A stretch of DNA of 56,912 bases from Cellvibrionaceae bacterium (GTDB lineage: Bacteria; Pseudomonadota; Gammaproteobacteria; Pseudomonadales; Cellvibrionaceae). The stretch's first letter is position 1. The number at the start of each line of letters is the position of its first letter. The stretch covers positions 1 to 56,912 of the forward strand of contig JANPZW010000011.1 of NCBI GenBank assembly GCA_024707385.1. The letters run 5' to 3'. Under the pieces are notes generated by a model, which was not told the DNA's origin, ran no database searches, and was given only the letters and a program-made list of their open reading frames with translations. This document shows positions 42,154-54,511 of the stretch, one piece after another. The position numbers were made by a program, and so were the translations under genes.

Positions 42154-42615
42154 ATGATCTGGACACCACACGTCACCGTCGCCACCGTCGTTGCCAAGGG
42201 CAGCAAATTTCTGCTGGTCCACGAAAACACGGACGTGGGACAGGTCTACAACCAGCCGGCAGGACATTTGGATCCAAACGAAACACTGATCCAAGCAGCC
42301 GTACGTGAAACCAGAGAAGAAACCGGATGGAATGTAAAGATCGATAAATTGCTGGGCATCAGCCTCTACAATGCCCCGAACGGGCTGACATACCTGCGTA
42401 CAAGCTTTAGTGCAACGCCGCTGGAACAACTTCCAGGCGCCACTCTGGATAAAGAAATCATTGAAGCTGTTTGGCTGACCTATGACGAAATTTTGCAGCG
42501 CAAAGCTCAGTTGCGCAGTCCGCTGGTGTTGGCTGATATCGAGCGCTTTCGCAGCGGCGAGTCCTACCCTCTGGAATTGCTTGCCAACTTTAATGTCGAT
42601 CCTGTTGCTCCGTAG
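42154..42615 (+). CDS. nudJ: Nudix hydrolase NudJ
   Basis: A 153-residue phosphatase of nucleoside di- and triphosphates and of thiamine pyrophosphate precursors. The Nudix box is complete: GHLDPNETLIQAAV followed by RETREETGW, with the Glu residues that bind magnesium. I chose the ATG at 42154 (MIWTPHVTVATVVAKG), which is the family N-terminus; the frame is open further upstream into rluE. It sits between rluE and mnmA as in Pseudomonas and E. coli (nudJ-mnmA). Confidence 0.92.
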   Translation: MIWTPHVTVATVVAKGSKFLLVHENTDVGQVYNQPAGHLDPNETLIQAAVRETREETGWNVKIDKLLGISLYNAPNGLTYLRTSFSATPLEQLPGATLDKEIIEAVWLTYDEILQRKAQLRSPLVLADIERFRSGESYPLELLANFNVDPVAP

Positions 42616-42627
42616 CCCATACAAAAC

Positions 42628-43743
42628 ATGTCATCAGTCATGAACAATACCCCCTCCCGCAAAAGTAAAGTCATTGTCGGCATGTCCGGCGGTGTTGATT
42701 CGTCCGTCTCCGCCCTTCTGCTCCTCCAGCAAGGCTATGAGGTGGAAGGGCTTTTCATGAAAAACTGGGATGAAGACGACGGCACGGAATACTGCACCGC
42801 TAAGCGCGATCTGGCAGACGCGGAGCAGGTTTGTCACACCCTCGATATCAAGCTTCACACCGCCAATTTCGCCGCCGAATACTGGGATAACGTTTTCGAA
42901 TATTTTTTATCCGAATATAAGGCTGGTCGCACACCGAACCCCGACATACTTTGCAATCGGGAAATCAAATTCAAAGTGTTTCTCGAATATGCACAAATGC
43001 TCGGTGCGGAAAAAATTGCCACCGGACATTATGCACGCACGATACATAACGCGGGCGGCACCTATCTTGCCAAAGGGCTGGATCCCAACAAGGACCAATC
43101 CTACTTTCTGCACGCAGTCGGGGAGGCTGAATTCGCGCGGACGCTATTTCCGATTGGCGATATGGAAAAACCCCGTGTGCGGGAGCTCGCCGATCGACAT
43201 CAGCTGGTTACGCACAACAAAAAAGACAGCACCGGAATCTGCTTTATCGGCGAGCGGCGGTTCAAAGATTTTTTGCAGCAATATCTGCCCGCGCAACCCG
43301 GCTTGATCAAAAATCCCGAGGGTAAAACTTTAGGTGAGCATCATGGCCTTATGTACCACACCATAGGTCAGCGCCAGGGGCTCGGCATCGGCGGTGTCGC
43401 CGGGCAGAAGGAAGAGCCCTGGTATGTGGCCGAGAAAAACCTTGCAACCAACGAGCTTCTAGTTGTGCAAGGCTCTGATCATCCGCTGCTGTTCAAAGAA
43501 TGCCTGACGGCCACAGCGCCACACTGGATCAACGGCGCGCCGCCCGCGGACAGTTTTGAGTGCTGCGCCAAAGTGCGCTATCGCCAGGCAGACCAGCCCT
43601 GTCGCGTTGAAGTAAAAGATTCCCAGATATTGGTCTCATTCACTACCCCGCAAAGAGCCATCACACCCGGCCAGTCCGTGGTGTTGTATCAAGGGGAAAT
43701 CTGCCTTGGCGGCGCAGTCATAGAAAAAGCCTTCAATTATTGA
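42628..43743 (+). CDS. mnmA: tRNA-specific 2-thiouridylase
   Basis: Puts sulfur on the wobble uridine (s2U34) of tRNA-Lys, -Glu and -Gln, receiving it through the Tus relay. Features: PP-loop [17 protein letters not shown], the first catalytic Cys in [12 protein letters not shown] and the second in [12 protein letters not shown]. 371 residues, intact frame. The ATG at 42628 or the one at 42640 could be used. It is 12 nt after nudJ and 19 nt before hflD. Confidence 0.96.
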   Translation: MSSVMNNTPSRKSKVIVGMSGGVDSSVSALLLLQQGYEVEGLFMKNWDEDDGTEYCTAKRDLADAEQVCHTLDIKLHTANFAAEYWDNVFEYFLSEYKAGRTPNPDILCNREIKFKVFLEYAQMLGAEKIATGHYARTIHNAGGTYLAKGLDPNKDQSYFLHAVGEAEFARTLFPIGDMEKPRVRELADRHQLVTHNKKDSTGICFIGERRFKDFLQQYLPAQPGLIKNPEGKTLGEHHGLMYHTIGQRQGLGIGGVAGQKEEPWYVAEKNLATNELLVVQGSDHPLLFKECLTATAPHWINGAPPADSFECCAKVRYRQADQPCRVEVKDSQILVSFTTPQRAITPGQSVVLYQGEICLGGAVIEKAFNY

Positions 43744-43762
43744 TCAATCAGGAAACAGTCAA

Positions 43763-44408
43763 TTGGATAAATGGCAGAGTCTTGTGATCGCTCTCGCGGG
43801 CATCACACAAGCAGTCGACTTGATGGATAAGCTGGCTAAAACCGGATATTTGAACAGCGCCGATTTTGAAACCTGCGTGCGCAGCCTGTTTGAACAAAAT
43901 CCCGCGTCCACGGAAGCCGTGTTCGGCGATGCCTCGCGCCTACTAAGAGGCTACGAAGTGCTGCTGGACCTACTTCAACGCAACAAAGGCCCGCAGCAAA
44001 CCGCTTTGCTCGGTTATTGCTTTGGTGCACTCCATCTGCAGAAGCGCCTGGCGGGCAATAAAAATATGCTCAATCAGGTGGGTGAGCGCCTGGGCAAGTC
44101 CCGTCATCAGGTAGAGCATTTTGGCCTCACCCATGAAAACGTCATTGCTGGTCTCGCATCAATTTACACCGACACCATCAGCACCTTCCCCTTCCGCATA
44201 CAGGTCGTCGGCGAGGCTCAGTATCTTCAGCAAAACCGCGTCGCCAACCAAGTCCGGGTGCTTCTTCTGTGCGCAATTCGCGCAGCCATACTTTGGCGCC
44301 AACTCGGAGGCAGTCGTCTGCACTTCCTGCTTTACCGCAGTCAACTGATAAAGGCGGCTGAAGGCCTGCTTGCCCAGGCCAAGCAGGCTCGGCAGCTCGC
44401 CGACTCCT

Positions 44409-44410
<2 letters not shown>
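43763..44410 (+). CDS. hflD: High-frequency lysogenization protein HflD homologue
   Basis: Membrane-associated helical protein. In E. coli HflD binds the lambda CII protein; its normal cellular role is unknown. The 215-residue sequence has the family pattern LAGITQAVDLMDKLAKTG and LLGYCFGALHLQKRLA with NQVGERLGKSRHQVEHFG. The start is a TTG at 43763, preceded by AGGAAA at a good distance; there is no better ATG. The mnmA-hflD-purB order is conserved in gammaproteobacteria. A terminator overlaps its stop codon. Confidence 0.92.
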
Positions 44411-45883
<1,473 letters not shown>

Positions 45884-45887
45884 TCGC

Positions 45888-47000
45888 ATGACACCTACCG
45901 AGCCTTGGGCCAACCTCCTGGGGGATATCACCCTGGAGGAATTCTTCCGCGACTACTGGCAGAAAAAACCGCTGCTGATTCGCGGTGCACTGCCGGACGT
46001 TCCAGTGATCGACGCCAACGAACTGGCCGGCTATGCGTTGGAAAAGAACGTCGAAAGCCGCTTGATCGTCGAACAGCCCAAAGCAGATTCTCTGCGCAGC
46101 GGCTGGTCGCTCACCCATGGGCCGCTGACGGCAAAACGCTTCAAATCCCTGCCGGAATCGCATTGGACGCTGCTGGTACAAGCGGTTAACCAACTGCACC
46201 CGGATATTCACGAACTCTTGCAGCGCTTTCGTTTTATCCCCAATTGGCGCATCGATGACGTGATGGTGAGCTATGCGGTGGACAAAGGGGGGGTCGGGCC
46301 GCACTTCGATTACTACGATGTTTTCCTCCTGCAGGCCAGCGGCAAACGTCACTGGCGCATCGGCCAGACCTGCTCATCCGCAAGCCCGCTGCGCAAGGAC
46401 ACCGATTGCAAGATCCTCCAGGACTTCACAACCCAGGAAGAATGGCTCGTCGAGCCTGGCGACCTGCTCTACATTCCTCCGGGCGTGGCCCACTGGGGCA
46501 TCGCTGAAGGCGAATGCATGACCTATTCCGTCGGTTTCCGCGCGCCGAGTCACGGGGAAATCCTGCTCGATTACAGTGAAGAAATCGCGTCAACTTTGAC
46601 GGAAGACCGCCGCTTTGCCGACCCTGATCGCACCCCAGCGACGCAACCCGGTCTGATCAGCGACGCCGATATCCAGCAAGTCCGCGCCCTGCTACAGAAC
46701 CTACTGCTGGACGAGAAAAACCTGACCAGTTGGTTTGGCCGATTTATGACTCAGCCGCGCAGAGAAGCTCCAACATTCGAGGCGGAGACCCCCTACCCCA
46801 TGTTGGGTCCCGGTGTCCGCGCGGCCTATCGTCCGTATGCGCAGGGCGAAGCAACGCTTTACGTCGAAGGCGGAGAGCTGCGCTGCTCCCTGTCCCTGGC
46901 GGAAACCCTTTGCGCCGGACAGGATCCGGGCAAGCTCGAATTGGATGCTGCGGATATTGCCGTGATCGACGAACTCACCGCCCAGGGATTTCTGGTGTGA
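45888..47000 (+). CDS. roxA: Ribosomal protein uL16 arginine hydroxylase RoxA (YcfD)
   Basis: JmjC-type 2-oxoglutarate and Fe(II) oxygenase that hydroxylates an arginine of ribosomal protein L16. The iron ligands are visible: His139 and Asp141 in VGPHFDYYDVF and His202 in PPGVAHWGIAEG. N-terminal segment LEEFFRDYWQKKPLLIRGAL and a C-terminal winged-helix part follow family order. 370 residues, intact. It overlaps the next gene by 4 nt. Confidence 0.93.
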   Translation: MTPTEPWANLLGDITLEEFFRDYWQKKPLLIRGALPDVPVIDANELAGYALEKNVESRLIVEQPKADSLRSGWSLTHGPLTAKRFKSLPESHWTLLVQAVNQLHPDIHELLQRFRFIPNWRIDDVMVSYAVDKGGVGPHFDYYDVFLLQASGKRHWRIGQTCSSASPLRKDTDCKILQDFTTQEEWLVEPGDLLYIPPGVAHWGIAEGECMTYSVGFRAPSHGEILLDYSEEIASTLTEDRRFADPDRTPATQPGLISDADIQQVRALLQNLLLDEKNLTSWFGRFMTQPRREAPTFEAETPYPMLGPGVRAAYRPYAQGEATLYVEGGELRCSLSLAETLCAGQDPGKLELDAADIAVIDELTAQGFLV

Positions 47001-47440
47001 TTCAGATCGACAGTGTGAAATGGGCGGACGCCCAGGCAGCACTGAAACACATTCGTCGCGAGGTGTTTGTTGTCGAACAGCAAGTCCCGGAAGAGGATGA
47101 ATGGGACGATCAGGATGCAACCGCCGAACATTTTCTGGCGGTCGACACCTCCAGCGGCCAAGCCCTTGGCACAGCGCGCTTTCTCCCCAGCGGCAAAGTC
47201 ACCCGCATGGCGGTACTTCAACCTCACCGCAGTCAAAAGATAGGATCACAGCTACTGGCGGCAGTATTGCGGCATGCGGCCCGCGCTGGATTCCAGCAGG
47301 TTTACCTGGATGCTCAGATAAGCGCCATCGGCTTCTACGAAAAATTCGGATTCATCCGCGAGGGAGAAGTCTTCTGGGACGCGGGAATCGAACATGTGCG
47401 CATGACAAAAGATGAACCGGGGATATTCGATGACCGCTGA
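46997..47440 (+). CDS. GNAT-family N-acetyltransferase
   Basis: A 147-residue acetyltransferase beginning at a GTG (46997) that overlaps the roxA stop as GTGA. GNAT features: IRREVFVVEQQVPEEDEWDD, the acetyl-CoA pyrophosphate loop in MAVLQPHRSQKIGSQLLAAV and FYEKFGFIREGE. It resembles ElaA-type and tRNA-linked small GNATs next to roxA/purB in pseudomonads. The substrate is unknown. The downstream gene overlaps it by 11 nt, so purB-roxA-GNAT-47430 form one operon. Confidence 0.9.
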   Translation: MIQIDSVKWADAQAALKHIRREVFVVEQQVPEEDEWDDQDATAEHFLAVDTSSGQALGTARFLPSGKVTRMAVLQPHRSQKIGSQLLAAVLRHAARAGFQQVYLDAQISAIGFYEKFGFIREGEVFWDAGIEHVRMTKDEPGIFDDR

Positions 47441-47921
47441 TGCGGAAGACAAAGTCCACCCTCTGCAGCATGCCTCTGATGTGCTGCCTTTTTTGCGCGA
47501 TTTCACCACTGTCGCTTTGCGCACCCTTGATATCTTCAGTCATCGGCTGGCGTCGCCAATTTACAACGATGGTGAACTGGTGGAAGCCATCTCCCAGCTC
47601 GCAAGGCGCGGGCCGCAAACCAAAATCCGCATACTCGTGCGCGATACCCGCTCGCTCCATGGCACGGACCATCCTCTCGTCCGGCTCGCTCAGCGCCTTC
47701 CGTCTCACATTGTGATTCGCGCCTACATTGAGGGCGCTCAGGATGCGCAGATGGGATTTTTCTGCGCTGACGCCGCACACCTGGTCCACTTTCTCGATGA
47801 GGCCGGTTTAAAGGGTTACGCCAGGCGCAATGCCAGGGCCGAAGCGCGCCACCTGTTGGCGGAGTTCGAACATCTTTGGATCTACGGCAGCAAAGTAGAC
47901 AAGAACCTGCTCAGACTCTAA
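47430..47921 (+). CDS. Conserved hypothetical protein (DUF7931-like)
   Basis: A 163-residue protein (MTADAEDKVHPLQHASDVLP) with the look of a degenerate phospholipase-D-type fold: strands such as TKIRILVRDTRSL and HIVIRAYIEG, but no HKD motif. I recall such proteins, sometimes named DUF7931, immediately after the GNAT gene in gammaproteobacteria. The ATG at 47430 lies inside the end of the GNAT gene (11 nt overlap). Convergent with the Rieske gene 10 nt away. Function unknown; the tight coupling suggests it works with the acetyltransferase. Confidence 0.78.
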   Translation: MTADAEDKVHPLQHASDVLPFLRDFTTVALRTLDIFSHRLASPIYNDGELVEAISQLARRGPQTKIRILVRDTRSLHGTDHPLVRLAQRLPSHIVIRAYIEGAQDAQMGFFCADAAHLVHFLDEAGLKGYARRNARAEARHLLAEFEHLWIYGSKVDKNLLRL

Positions 47922-47931
47922 AACTGCCCGC

Positions 47932-48243
47932 TCAAAGCTCCACCCCTACTTTATTACCCTCATACACAACGGGAAAAAATCGCAAACAATCAAGCATATC
48001 GGAAAGAGCGCCGCGGGCACGGCCGCTGCGCAGGTCGAAGCCTATACCATGCGCACGACAGACAATTGCACCTTCACTAATTCTGCCGGAGGCCAGTGGC
48101 GCATCCATGTGCGGGCAGCGGTTTTCGATGAGAAACACCTCACCGCGATCCTGTATCAAGAGCAATGGCCTGCCATTTACCTTATGCGCCGCGCTGAACC
48201 CATCGTACAGATCCACCAGATTCGCCAAGCTATAAAATGCCAT
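47932..48243 (-). CDS. Rieske [2Fe-2S] protein
   Basis: A 103-residue soluble Rieske ferredoxin. The cluster ligands are Cys43 and His45 in ENRCPHMDAPL and Cys62 and His65 in VCRAHGIGFDL, with 16 residues between the pairs. It could donate electrons to an oxygenase, but none is adjacent. The ATG at 48243 (MAFYSLANL) was chosen; an upstream in-frame start would add six residues. It is convergent with the gene at 47430 and divergent from pabB. Confidence 0.9.
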   Translation of the reverse strand: MAFYSLANLVDLYDGFSAAHKVNGRPLLLIQDRGEVFLIENRCPHMDAPLASGRISEGAIVCRAHGIGFDLRSGRARGALSDMLDCLRFFPVVYEGNKVGVEL

Positions 48244-48345
48244 AAACACCTCGATACACAACTGATCGCTGCGCAGTCTATTCCATAGATTAAAACCACC
48301 TCAATCTCTACAATTGGCGGCCGCAAGTCGTCCAGAGATCCTTCG

Positions 48346-49674
48346 GTGCGCAGATCCGACTTTCCTTACGCTGCCAATGCTGAGTCCCTTTTTTTGCAAC
48401 TGAGCCATTTGCCCGGCTGTGTCTGGCTCGACAGCGGCAAACCAGAATCAAATCTCGGGCGTTACGACATCCTCACCGCCTTCCCCAGCGAGCAAATTCG
48501 TGGCGATTGCGACACGGTCAATGAGCGCATCAAAGAGCGCCTGCGCTCCACAACTAGCCAGCTCTCCAGCACTAAAGGGGACAGCGAACTTCCCTTTTGC
48601 GGCGGCTGGATCGGCTTCTACAGCTATAGCTGCCGGCATACCGCCTTCCGCTTGAAAGGCAAACCGAGCCCCATCCCGGAAGCGCAATTCAGCTGGTATG
48701 ACTGGGCTTTGGTGATCGACCACCAGGAGCGAAAAGCAGAATTAATCTGGCTGGGCACCTGCACGGCTGAGGTGCGGAAAAAAGTACTTGAAGCTCTGCA
48801 AACTTCGCCAGATACCGGCACCTATTCGTGCAGCGAATTTGCGACGGATGAAAGTCGCGAACATTACCTGGCCGCCATTGGCAAAATTACCGCTTACCTG
48901 CTCGCCGGGGACTGCTATCAGGTCAATTACACCCAGCGTTTCAGCGCGGATTTTCACGGCTCAACGCCGGCGGCCTACCTGTCGTTACGGCGCGCCGTAC
49001 CCAGTCCATTCTCGGCCTTTCTGACACTACAGGAAGGCTCGGTCATGAGCATTTCGCCAGAGCGTTTTATCCAGATCAATCAGCGGCAGGCACTCAGTCA
49101 ACCGATAAAAGGCACTGCTCCACGCGGCAAAAGCCATCAGGAAGACGACGAGCTGCGCGACACTTTGCGCAACAGCGAGAAAAACCAGGCGGAGAACCTG
49201 ATGATCGTCGACTTGCTGCGCAACGACTTCAGTATCAGTTGCCTGCCCCACTCCGTCGAAGTGCCGCAACTTTTCGCCCTGCAGAGTTTCAACAACGTCC
49301 ATCATCTGGTCAGCGACATAACCGGCACCCTGAACCCGGACGTCAGCCATCCGGATTTTATTGCGGCCTGCTTCCCCGGCGGCTCCATTACCGGCGCCCC
49401 GAAAAAACGCGCTATGGAGGTCATCGAGGAGCTCGAACAGCACTCGCGCAGTATTTACTGCGGCGCAATCGGCTACTTCAGCGTGAACGGAAAAACGGAT
49501 TTCAACATCGCGATACGAACCCTGCTGCAGCACAACCAAAAGCTGTACGCGTGGGCAGGCGGTGGGATAGTGGCAGATTCGGACCCGGCTCAAGAATACG
49601 AAGAGAGCCTACACAAAATAGGCTCTCTGTTGCGCGCGCTCGTCGCAGGGAGCGCGGAAAGGCAGACAGATTAA
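48346..49674 (+). CDS. pabB: Aminodeoxychorismate synthase component I
   Basis: Makes 4-amino-4-deoxychorismate from chorismate with ammonia supplied by PabA, in folate synthesis. 442 residues starting at a GTG (48346). Features: the chorismate-binding core with QPIKGTAPRGKS (the PIKGT motif with Lys, which distinguishes PabB from TrpE), NLMIVDLLRNDFS, CFPGGSITGAPKKRAMEVIE and YCGAIGYFSVNG. The first GTG lacks a strong ribosome-binding site. Convergent with thrH, the two stops overlapping by 4 nt. Confidence 0.93.
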   Translation: MRRSDFPYAANAESLFLQLSHLPGCVWLDSGKPESNLGRYDILTAFPSEQIRGDCDTVNERIKERLRSTTSQLSSTKGDSELPFCGGWIGFYSYSCRHTAFRLKGKPSPIPEAQFSWYDWALVIDHQERKAELIWLGTCTAEVRKKVLEALQTSPDTGTYSCSEFATDESREHYLAAIGKITAYLLAGDCYQVNYTQRFSADFHGSTPAAYLSLRRAVPSPFSAFLTLQEGSVMSISPERFIQINQRQALSQPIKGTAPRGKSHQEDDELRDTLRNSEKNQAENLMIVDLLRNDFSISCLPHSVEVPQLFALQSFNNVHHLVSDITGTLNPDVSHPDFIAACFPGGSITGAPKKRAMEVIEELEQHSRSIYCGAIGYFSVNGKTDFNIAIRTLLQHNQKLYAWAGGGIVADSDPAQEYEESLHKIGSLLRALVAGSAERQTD

Positions 49675-50287
49675 AGCGTCAGCTCACGCACGCTGGATTT
49701 GAGAAATTCCTGCTTGAGATCTGCATAGGTGTGCACAGCCGGGAATTGGGGGAATTGCGCGATAACGTTGTCCGGTGCGTGGAACAGAATTCCAACATCC
49801 GCTTCCGCCAGCATGGTGGTGTCGTTGTAGGAGTCACCAACAGCGATGGTGCGGTAATACAAGGTTTTGAACGCGCATACTGCCTGGCGCTTGGGATTGG
49901 CCTGGCGCAAATTGTAATCGGTGACCATCCCTTTAGAGTCGACGGTCAGTTTATGGCAGAGCAGAGTCGGATAACCGAGCTGAGCCATTAAAGGGCCGGC
50001 GAACTCGTAAAAGGTGTCGGACAAAATAATGACTTGGAAACGAGCTCTCAACCAATCGAGAAATTCCGCAGCGCCGTCCAGCGGATTCAGCGTGGCGATC
50101 ACCTCTTGATTTCCTTTAAACCCAAGCCGTGCTTCGCCAGAATACCCAGGCGCATTTTCATCAGCTCGTCGTAGTCTGGAATGTCACGCGTAGTGGCACG
50201 CAGTTCCGAGATACCGGTTTTTTCAGAAAACTTAATCCATATTTCAGGGACCAGTACCCCTTCAAGGTCAAGACACGCGATTTCCAC
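49671..50287 (-). CDS. thrH: Phosphoserine phosphatase / homoserine phosphotransferase ThrH, one frameshift
   Basis: HAD-family enzyme related to SerB. In P. aeruginosa ThrH dephosphorylates phosphoserine and can move the phosphate to homoserine. Motif I is IACLDLEGVLVPEI, with the nucleophile Asp; motif II ILSDTFYEF; motif IV AVGDSYNDTTML. The GTG at 50287 has AGGAG 6 nt upstream and gives the exact ThrH N-terminus. One base is missing near 50108; adding it joins LGLKEI to QEVIATLNPLDGAAEFL. Corrected length is 205 residues, as in P. aeruginosa. Divergent from cysH. Confidence 0.92.
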
Positions 50288-50540
50288 AGAGAGCTCCTGT
50301 AGGTATTGGAAGAGAGATTCAGGATTGCGCGACTTGAACTTTAGCACCTTGAACTTCAGCACAAGAGAACCCCGGCAGGCCGCAGCAGGCGGCAAATCTA
50401 CCGATTTCGACAGTCGTATGCAATGTGGACGCCCCCATAACCGGCGAGTCTAAGCCTATAGCCGGCCAATATTTCTCAGGCGCGCTGGCGTCTGCTATCC
50501 TTCGCCCCCTGTTTTTATGCGGATTTTTAGCGATTTTCTT

Positions 50541-51269
50541 ATGAGTTCACTCAACCTGATCGACCTCGACAACCACCTGCAAACGCAAACACCCCAGCAA
50601 ATCCTGCAGTTTGCGCTAAAAGAATTTGCGAACATTGCCTTGTCGTTCAGCGGTGCTGAAGATGTGGTAGTGGTTGATATGGCCACCAAAATCCGGCCCG
50701 ATGTCGCCGTGTTTTGCCTGGATACCGGTCGCCTGCACGCGGAGACCTACCAGTTCATCGAAAAGGTCAGAAAACATTACAACATCAAAATCGACATACT
50801 GTTTCCGGAAGCGGACGCGGTGCGCAATCTGGTCAGCAGCAAAGGTCTTTTCAGCTTTTACGAAGACACTCACCAGGAGTGCTGTGCGATCCGCAAGATT
50901 GGTCCACTCAAAAAGAGATTGCTGACGCTCGACGCGTGGGTCACCGGGCAGCGAAAGGACCAGAGTCCGGGAACCCGCGCCAGTATTCCGGTGATCCAGG
51001 ACGACAAAGTTTTCGCCCGCCCAGGTGAGACTCTCACCAAGTTCAATCCGCTGGCGAACTGGTCCCAGCAGCAGGTGTGGAATTACATCCGCGCCTATGA
51101 AGTGCCTTACAACCCATTGCATGACCGCGGTTTTATTTCCATCGGCTGCGAACCCTGCACCCGCCCCGTCGGCCCAGGGCAGCACGAACGCGAAGGCCGT
51201 TGGTGGTGGGAGGAAGCCACCAAGAAAGAGTGCGGACTCCATGCCACCAATTTGAAGGAATCACACTGA
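50541..51269 (+). CDS. cysH: Adenosine 5'-phosphosulfate reductase (iron-sulfur CysH type)
   Basis: Reduces activated sulfate to sulfite with thioredoxin as donor. The 242-residue protein keeps the PAPS-reductase core ([18 protein letters not shown]), the C-terminal catalytic Cys231 in KKECGLH and, in addition, two Cys pairs (Cys114-Cys115 in [10 protein letters not shown] and Cys203/Cys206 in GCEPCTRPV). These four Cys bind a [4Fe-4S] cluster in the APS-using enzymes of pseudomonads and plants, unlike the E. coli PAPS enzyme. Divergent from thrH as in Pseudomonas; a thioredoxin-like gene and cysB follow. Likely activated by CysB. Confidence 0.94.
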   Translation: MSSLNLIDLDNHLQTQTPQQILQFALKEFANIALSFSGAEDVVVVDMATKIRPDVAVFCLDTGRLHAETYQFIEKVRKHYNIKIDILFPEADAVRNLVSSKGLFSFYEDTHQECCAIRKIGPLKKRLLTLDAWVTGQRKDQSPGTRASIPVIQDDKVFARPGETLTKFNPLANWSQQQVWNYIRAYEVPYNPLHDRGFISIGCEPCTRPVGPGQHEREGRWWWEEATKKECGLHATNLKESH

Positions 51270-51290
51270 GGCAACGACACCGAGGCAACC

Positions 51291-51629
51291 ATGAAGATAA
51301 CCTTCGTTAAAAAATCCTGTCAGACGGATCACCCTGCGCCAAATGCGCCGACGTTATCGGCAAGCTGGAATCCTCCGGCCAAATGGCTCGAATCGATGAG
51401 GTTCTAATTGCCGATGAACGCAACCCCGCCTCCCCTGGGATGCAGATTGCCAAACGCTTCAATATTGATCGCGCACCGTTTTTTGTCGTGGAAAGAGCAA
51501 CAAATGAAGGTGCCGCAAATCTATACGGTTTATCTGAAATTTGTTAAGGAAGTACTGGAGCAGAAAACGGATGAGAATGAAGAACTGAAAGAGATTTTGC
51601 AGAATAATTCGGATCTGGATTTTCTTTGA
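51291..51629 (+). CDS. Thioredoxin-like CxxC protein, two frameshifts
   Basis: No intact frame is present, but two compensating corrections give a coherent protein of 112 residues. Adding one A to the run at 51309-51314 yields MKITFVKKILSDGSPCAKCA. Removing one A at 51492-51494 joins APFFVVE to EQQMKVPQIYTVYLKFVKEV, ending NSDLDFL. The CxxC (Cys-Ala-Lys-Cys), the strand IDEVLIADE and the cis-Pro region RAPFFVVE give a thioredoxin fold. A similar gene follows cysH in Pseudomonas. It starts 21 nt after cysH and may supply electrons to it; that role is inferred from context. Confidence 0.75.
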
Positions 51630-51661
51630 TTTATCAGTCCGGCCGCAGCCGGACTGATAAA
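51630..51661. terminator. Perfect hairpin between thioredoxin-like gene and cysB
   Basis: TTTATCAGTCCGGC (51630-51643) and GCCGGACTGATAAA (51648-51661) form a perfect 14 bp stem with a CGCA loop, between two convergent stop codons. The A-rich and T-rich ends make it a two-way terminator for the cysH transcript and the cysB transcript. A degraded half of it reappears in the corrupted copy at 56825-56841. Confidence 0.9.
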
Positions 51662-51668
51662 TATTGCC

Positions 51669-52754
<1,086 letters not shown>

Positions 52755-52872
52755 CTAAACCAACTATTTACCAACTTAGAATAAATTTAGCACTAGCCGC
52801 GTAATTTGCTTACTTAAAAATCATATAGAAGTCAGCAGCGTATGGAAGAGGATCAAGGATGAAGCGGAATAC

Positions 52873-53389
52873 TCAAGCTCGCCCTGCTTTCAACTGAGCG
52901 ACCGCATAATCAGGCTTCATCATCGGAACCATAAGAACGGGTACTCTGGCGAGCTGTAACACTTTTGCTGCCACAGAGCCTATAAGCCTGCCATCCATTG
53001 CTTCAGCGGAATGACTTCCAACCACAATCAGGTCAGCGCCGACCCTGTCTGCTTCTTTGAGAATGACCGCCGCGGGCTGTCCAGGCAAAACGATGATGTC
53101 TTTGACGAAACCGAGCAGACCGACTTCCGCAGGTTCGCGCGCAAGCACTTCAAAAATCTGATCTCGCATGGCGTCAAGCAAACCGGTGATGTGGGGTGTT
53201 TGCAGTACTTTTTTTTACTTGGTCCGAGCAGTAGCTGCGCACCACAGCAGCAGCGAATTCCCCAATCGGAGGTACGGCGTGAACAATGCTCACCTGTGCG
53301 TTGAATTGTCTGGCCAAAGCCTCAACATGCAACAGGCTGTGGCTGGTGAACGCCCCCAGGTCCGTCGCGAACAATATTGTCTTGATCAT
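52873..53389 (-). CDS. Universal stress protein, one frameshift
   Basis: A Usp-domain protein (MIKTILFATDLGAFTSHSLL). The T8 run 53209-53216 has one base too many. Removing it changes VKKSTANTPHHRFA into VKKVLQTPHITGLLDAMRDQ and continues to the ATP-binding end IVVGSHSAEAMDGRLIGSVA with VPVLMVPM. Corrected length is about 171 residues, single domain, slightly long. It is about 230 nt upstream of cysB on the same strand. Distinct from the Usp at 15258. Specific role unknown. Confidence 0.87.
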
Positions 53390-53583
53390 CTATGCCCCTA
53401 CAGCGCATCTGGAGCTGCAAACCCGTTTGTTTGCGAAGTGGGTTGAAGGTGCAATCCCGCCCCCATTGGACTTCAGGTCCTAGTTTGAAGACTAGCAGTG
53501 GTGCTACCAATTGCATGGATGGAACGGGACAAACCGACGAGTGCCGCGCTGATATAACCACTCTAATCGATTGCTTGCCGGCG

Positions 53584-54495
53584 CTATTCTGAGGTGGGCT
53601 GATTGGCAATGCCATGAGGGACATGGCCGGTGGCAACGTGCTCGCGAGCGGAAAGACAATGGGTGGCCTGATCATCGAAAAATACATCCGCGCCGTACGC
53701 CTTGAGAAACACTCCTTTATCAAGCCCGCCCAAAAAGAGGGATTCATCGAGCCGAATATCCCAGGCCCGCAGAGTTCGTATTACACGCTCATGGGCGGGA
53801 GCAGAGCGAGCAGTTACCAGCGCAGTGCGGATAGGACACTCCTCGCGACCAAACTCCTTTTGCAGCCCCTGCAATGCAGCCAGAAATGATTTAAACGGGC
53901 CACCGCTCAAAGGTGTGTGCGCAGACTCCTTTTCCCGCTTAGCGAACTCTTCCAATCCCTGCGCCTTGTAGATTCTCTCCGCCTCATCGGAAAACAACAC
54001 AGCGTCTCCATCAAAGGCGAAACGCAATTGCAGCGAATCCTGTAAACCTTTTTTTGACGTCAACAAAGTTGCTGCTGCAACTCCACGATCCAGCGCCTGA
54101 CAGACGTCACCCGCGTCAGTAGAAAGAAAAAGATGGCAATTAAAGGCTTCGATGTAGCGATAGGGGCTCTCGCCACCACAAAACGCCGCGCGGGTTATCT
54201 TCAGGCCGTAATGATTGATCGAATTGAATACTCTTAAGCCTGTATCGGCGCTATTACGGGAGAGAAGAATCACCTCAACTCGCGGTTCTCCACCGAGAAT
54301 TTCATTGATATGCAAAAGTTTCTTGACCATGGGAAACGCATCCCCGGGCGACAATATGTCGTCCTCATGATCAATTTGATACTGAGAATAAGCGTCGAGC
54401 CCGTGCGACTGAAAAACAGCGTGGCTCTCATCCAGATCGAACAGAGCACGCGAAGAAATGGCGATGACGAGCTTACTACCAAAACCTTTCGGCAT
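53584..54495 (-). CDS. 5'-nucleotidase, cytosolic type (PF06189-like)
   Basis: A 303-residue cytoplasmic protein of the family that includes animal cytosolic 5'-nucleotidase I. It probably hydrolyses nucleoside monophosphates. Features: LVIAISSRALFDLDESHAVF with the Asp pair, a HAD-like core, RVEVILLSRNSADTGLRVFN, GLKITRAAFCGGESPY, LRFAFDGDAVLFSDEAE and the late ADVFFDDQATHC. I chose the ATG at 54495 (MPKGFGSKLV) as the compact start; the frame is open to 54582. It is 16 nt downstream of the symporter gene on the same strand. Its 3' end also appears corrupted near 55100-55300. Confidence 0.88.
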   Translation of the reverse strand: MPKGFGSKLVIAISSRALFDLDESHAVFQSHGLDAYSQYQIDHEDDILSPGDAFPMVKKLLHINEILGGEPRVEVILLSRNSADTGLRVFNSINHYGLKITRAAFCGGESPYRYIEAFNCHLFLSTDAGDVCQALDRGVAAATLLTSKKGLQDSLQLRFAFDGDAVLFSDEAERIYKAQGLEEFAKREKESAHTPLSGGPFKSFLAALQGLQKEFGREECPIRTALVTARSAPAHERVIRTLRAWDIRLDESLFLGGLDKGVFLKAYGADVFFDDQATHCLSAREHVATGHVPHGIANQPTSE

Positions 54496-54511
54496 AGATT
54501 CTGAACTCTTT

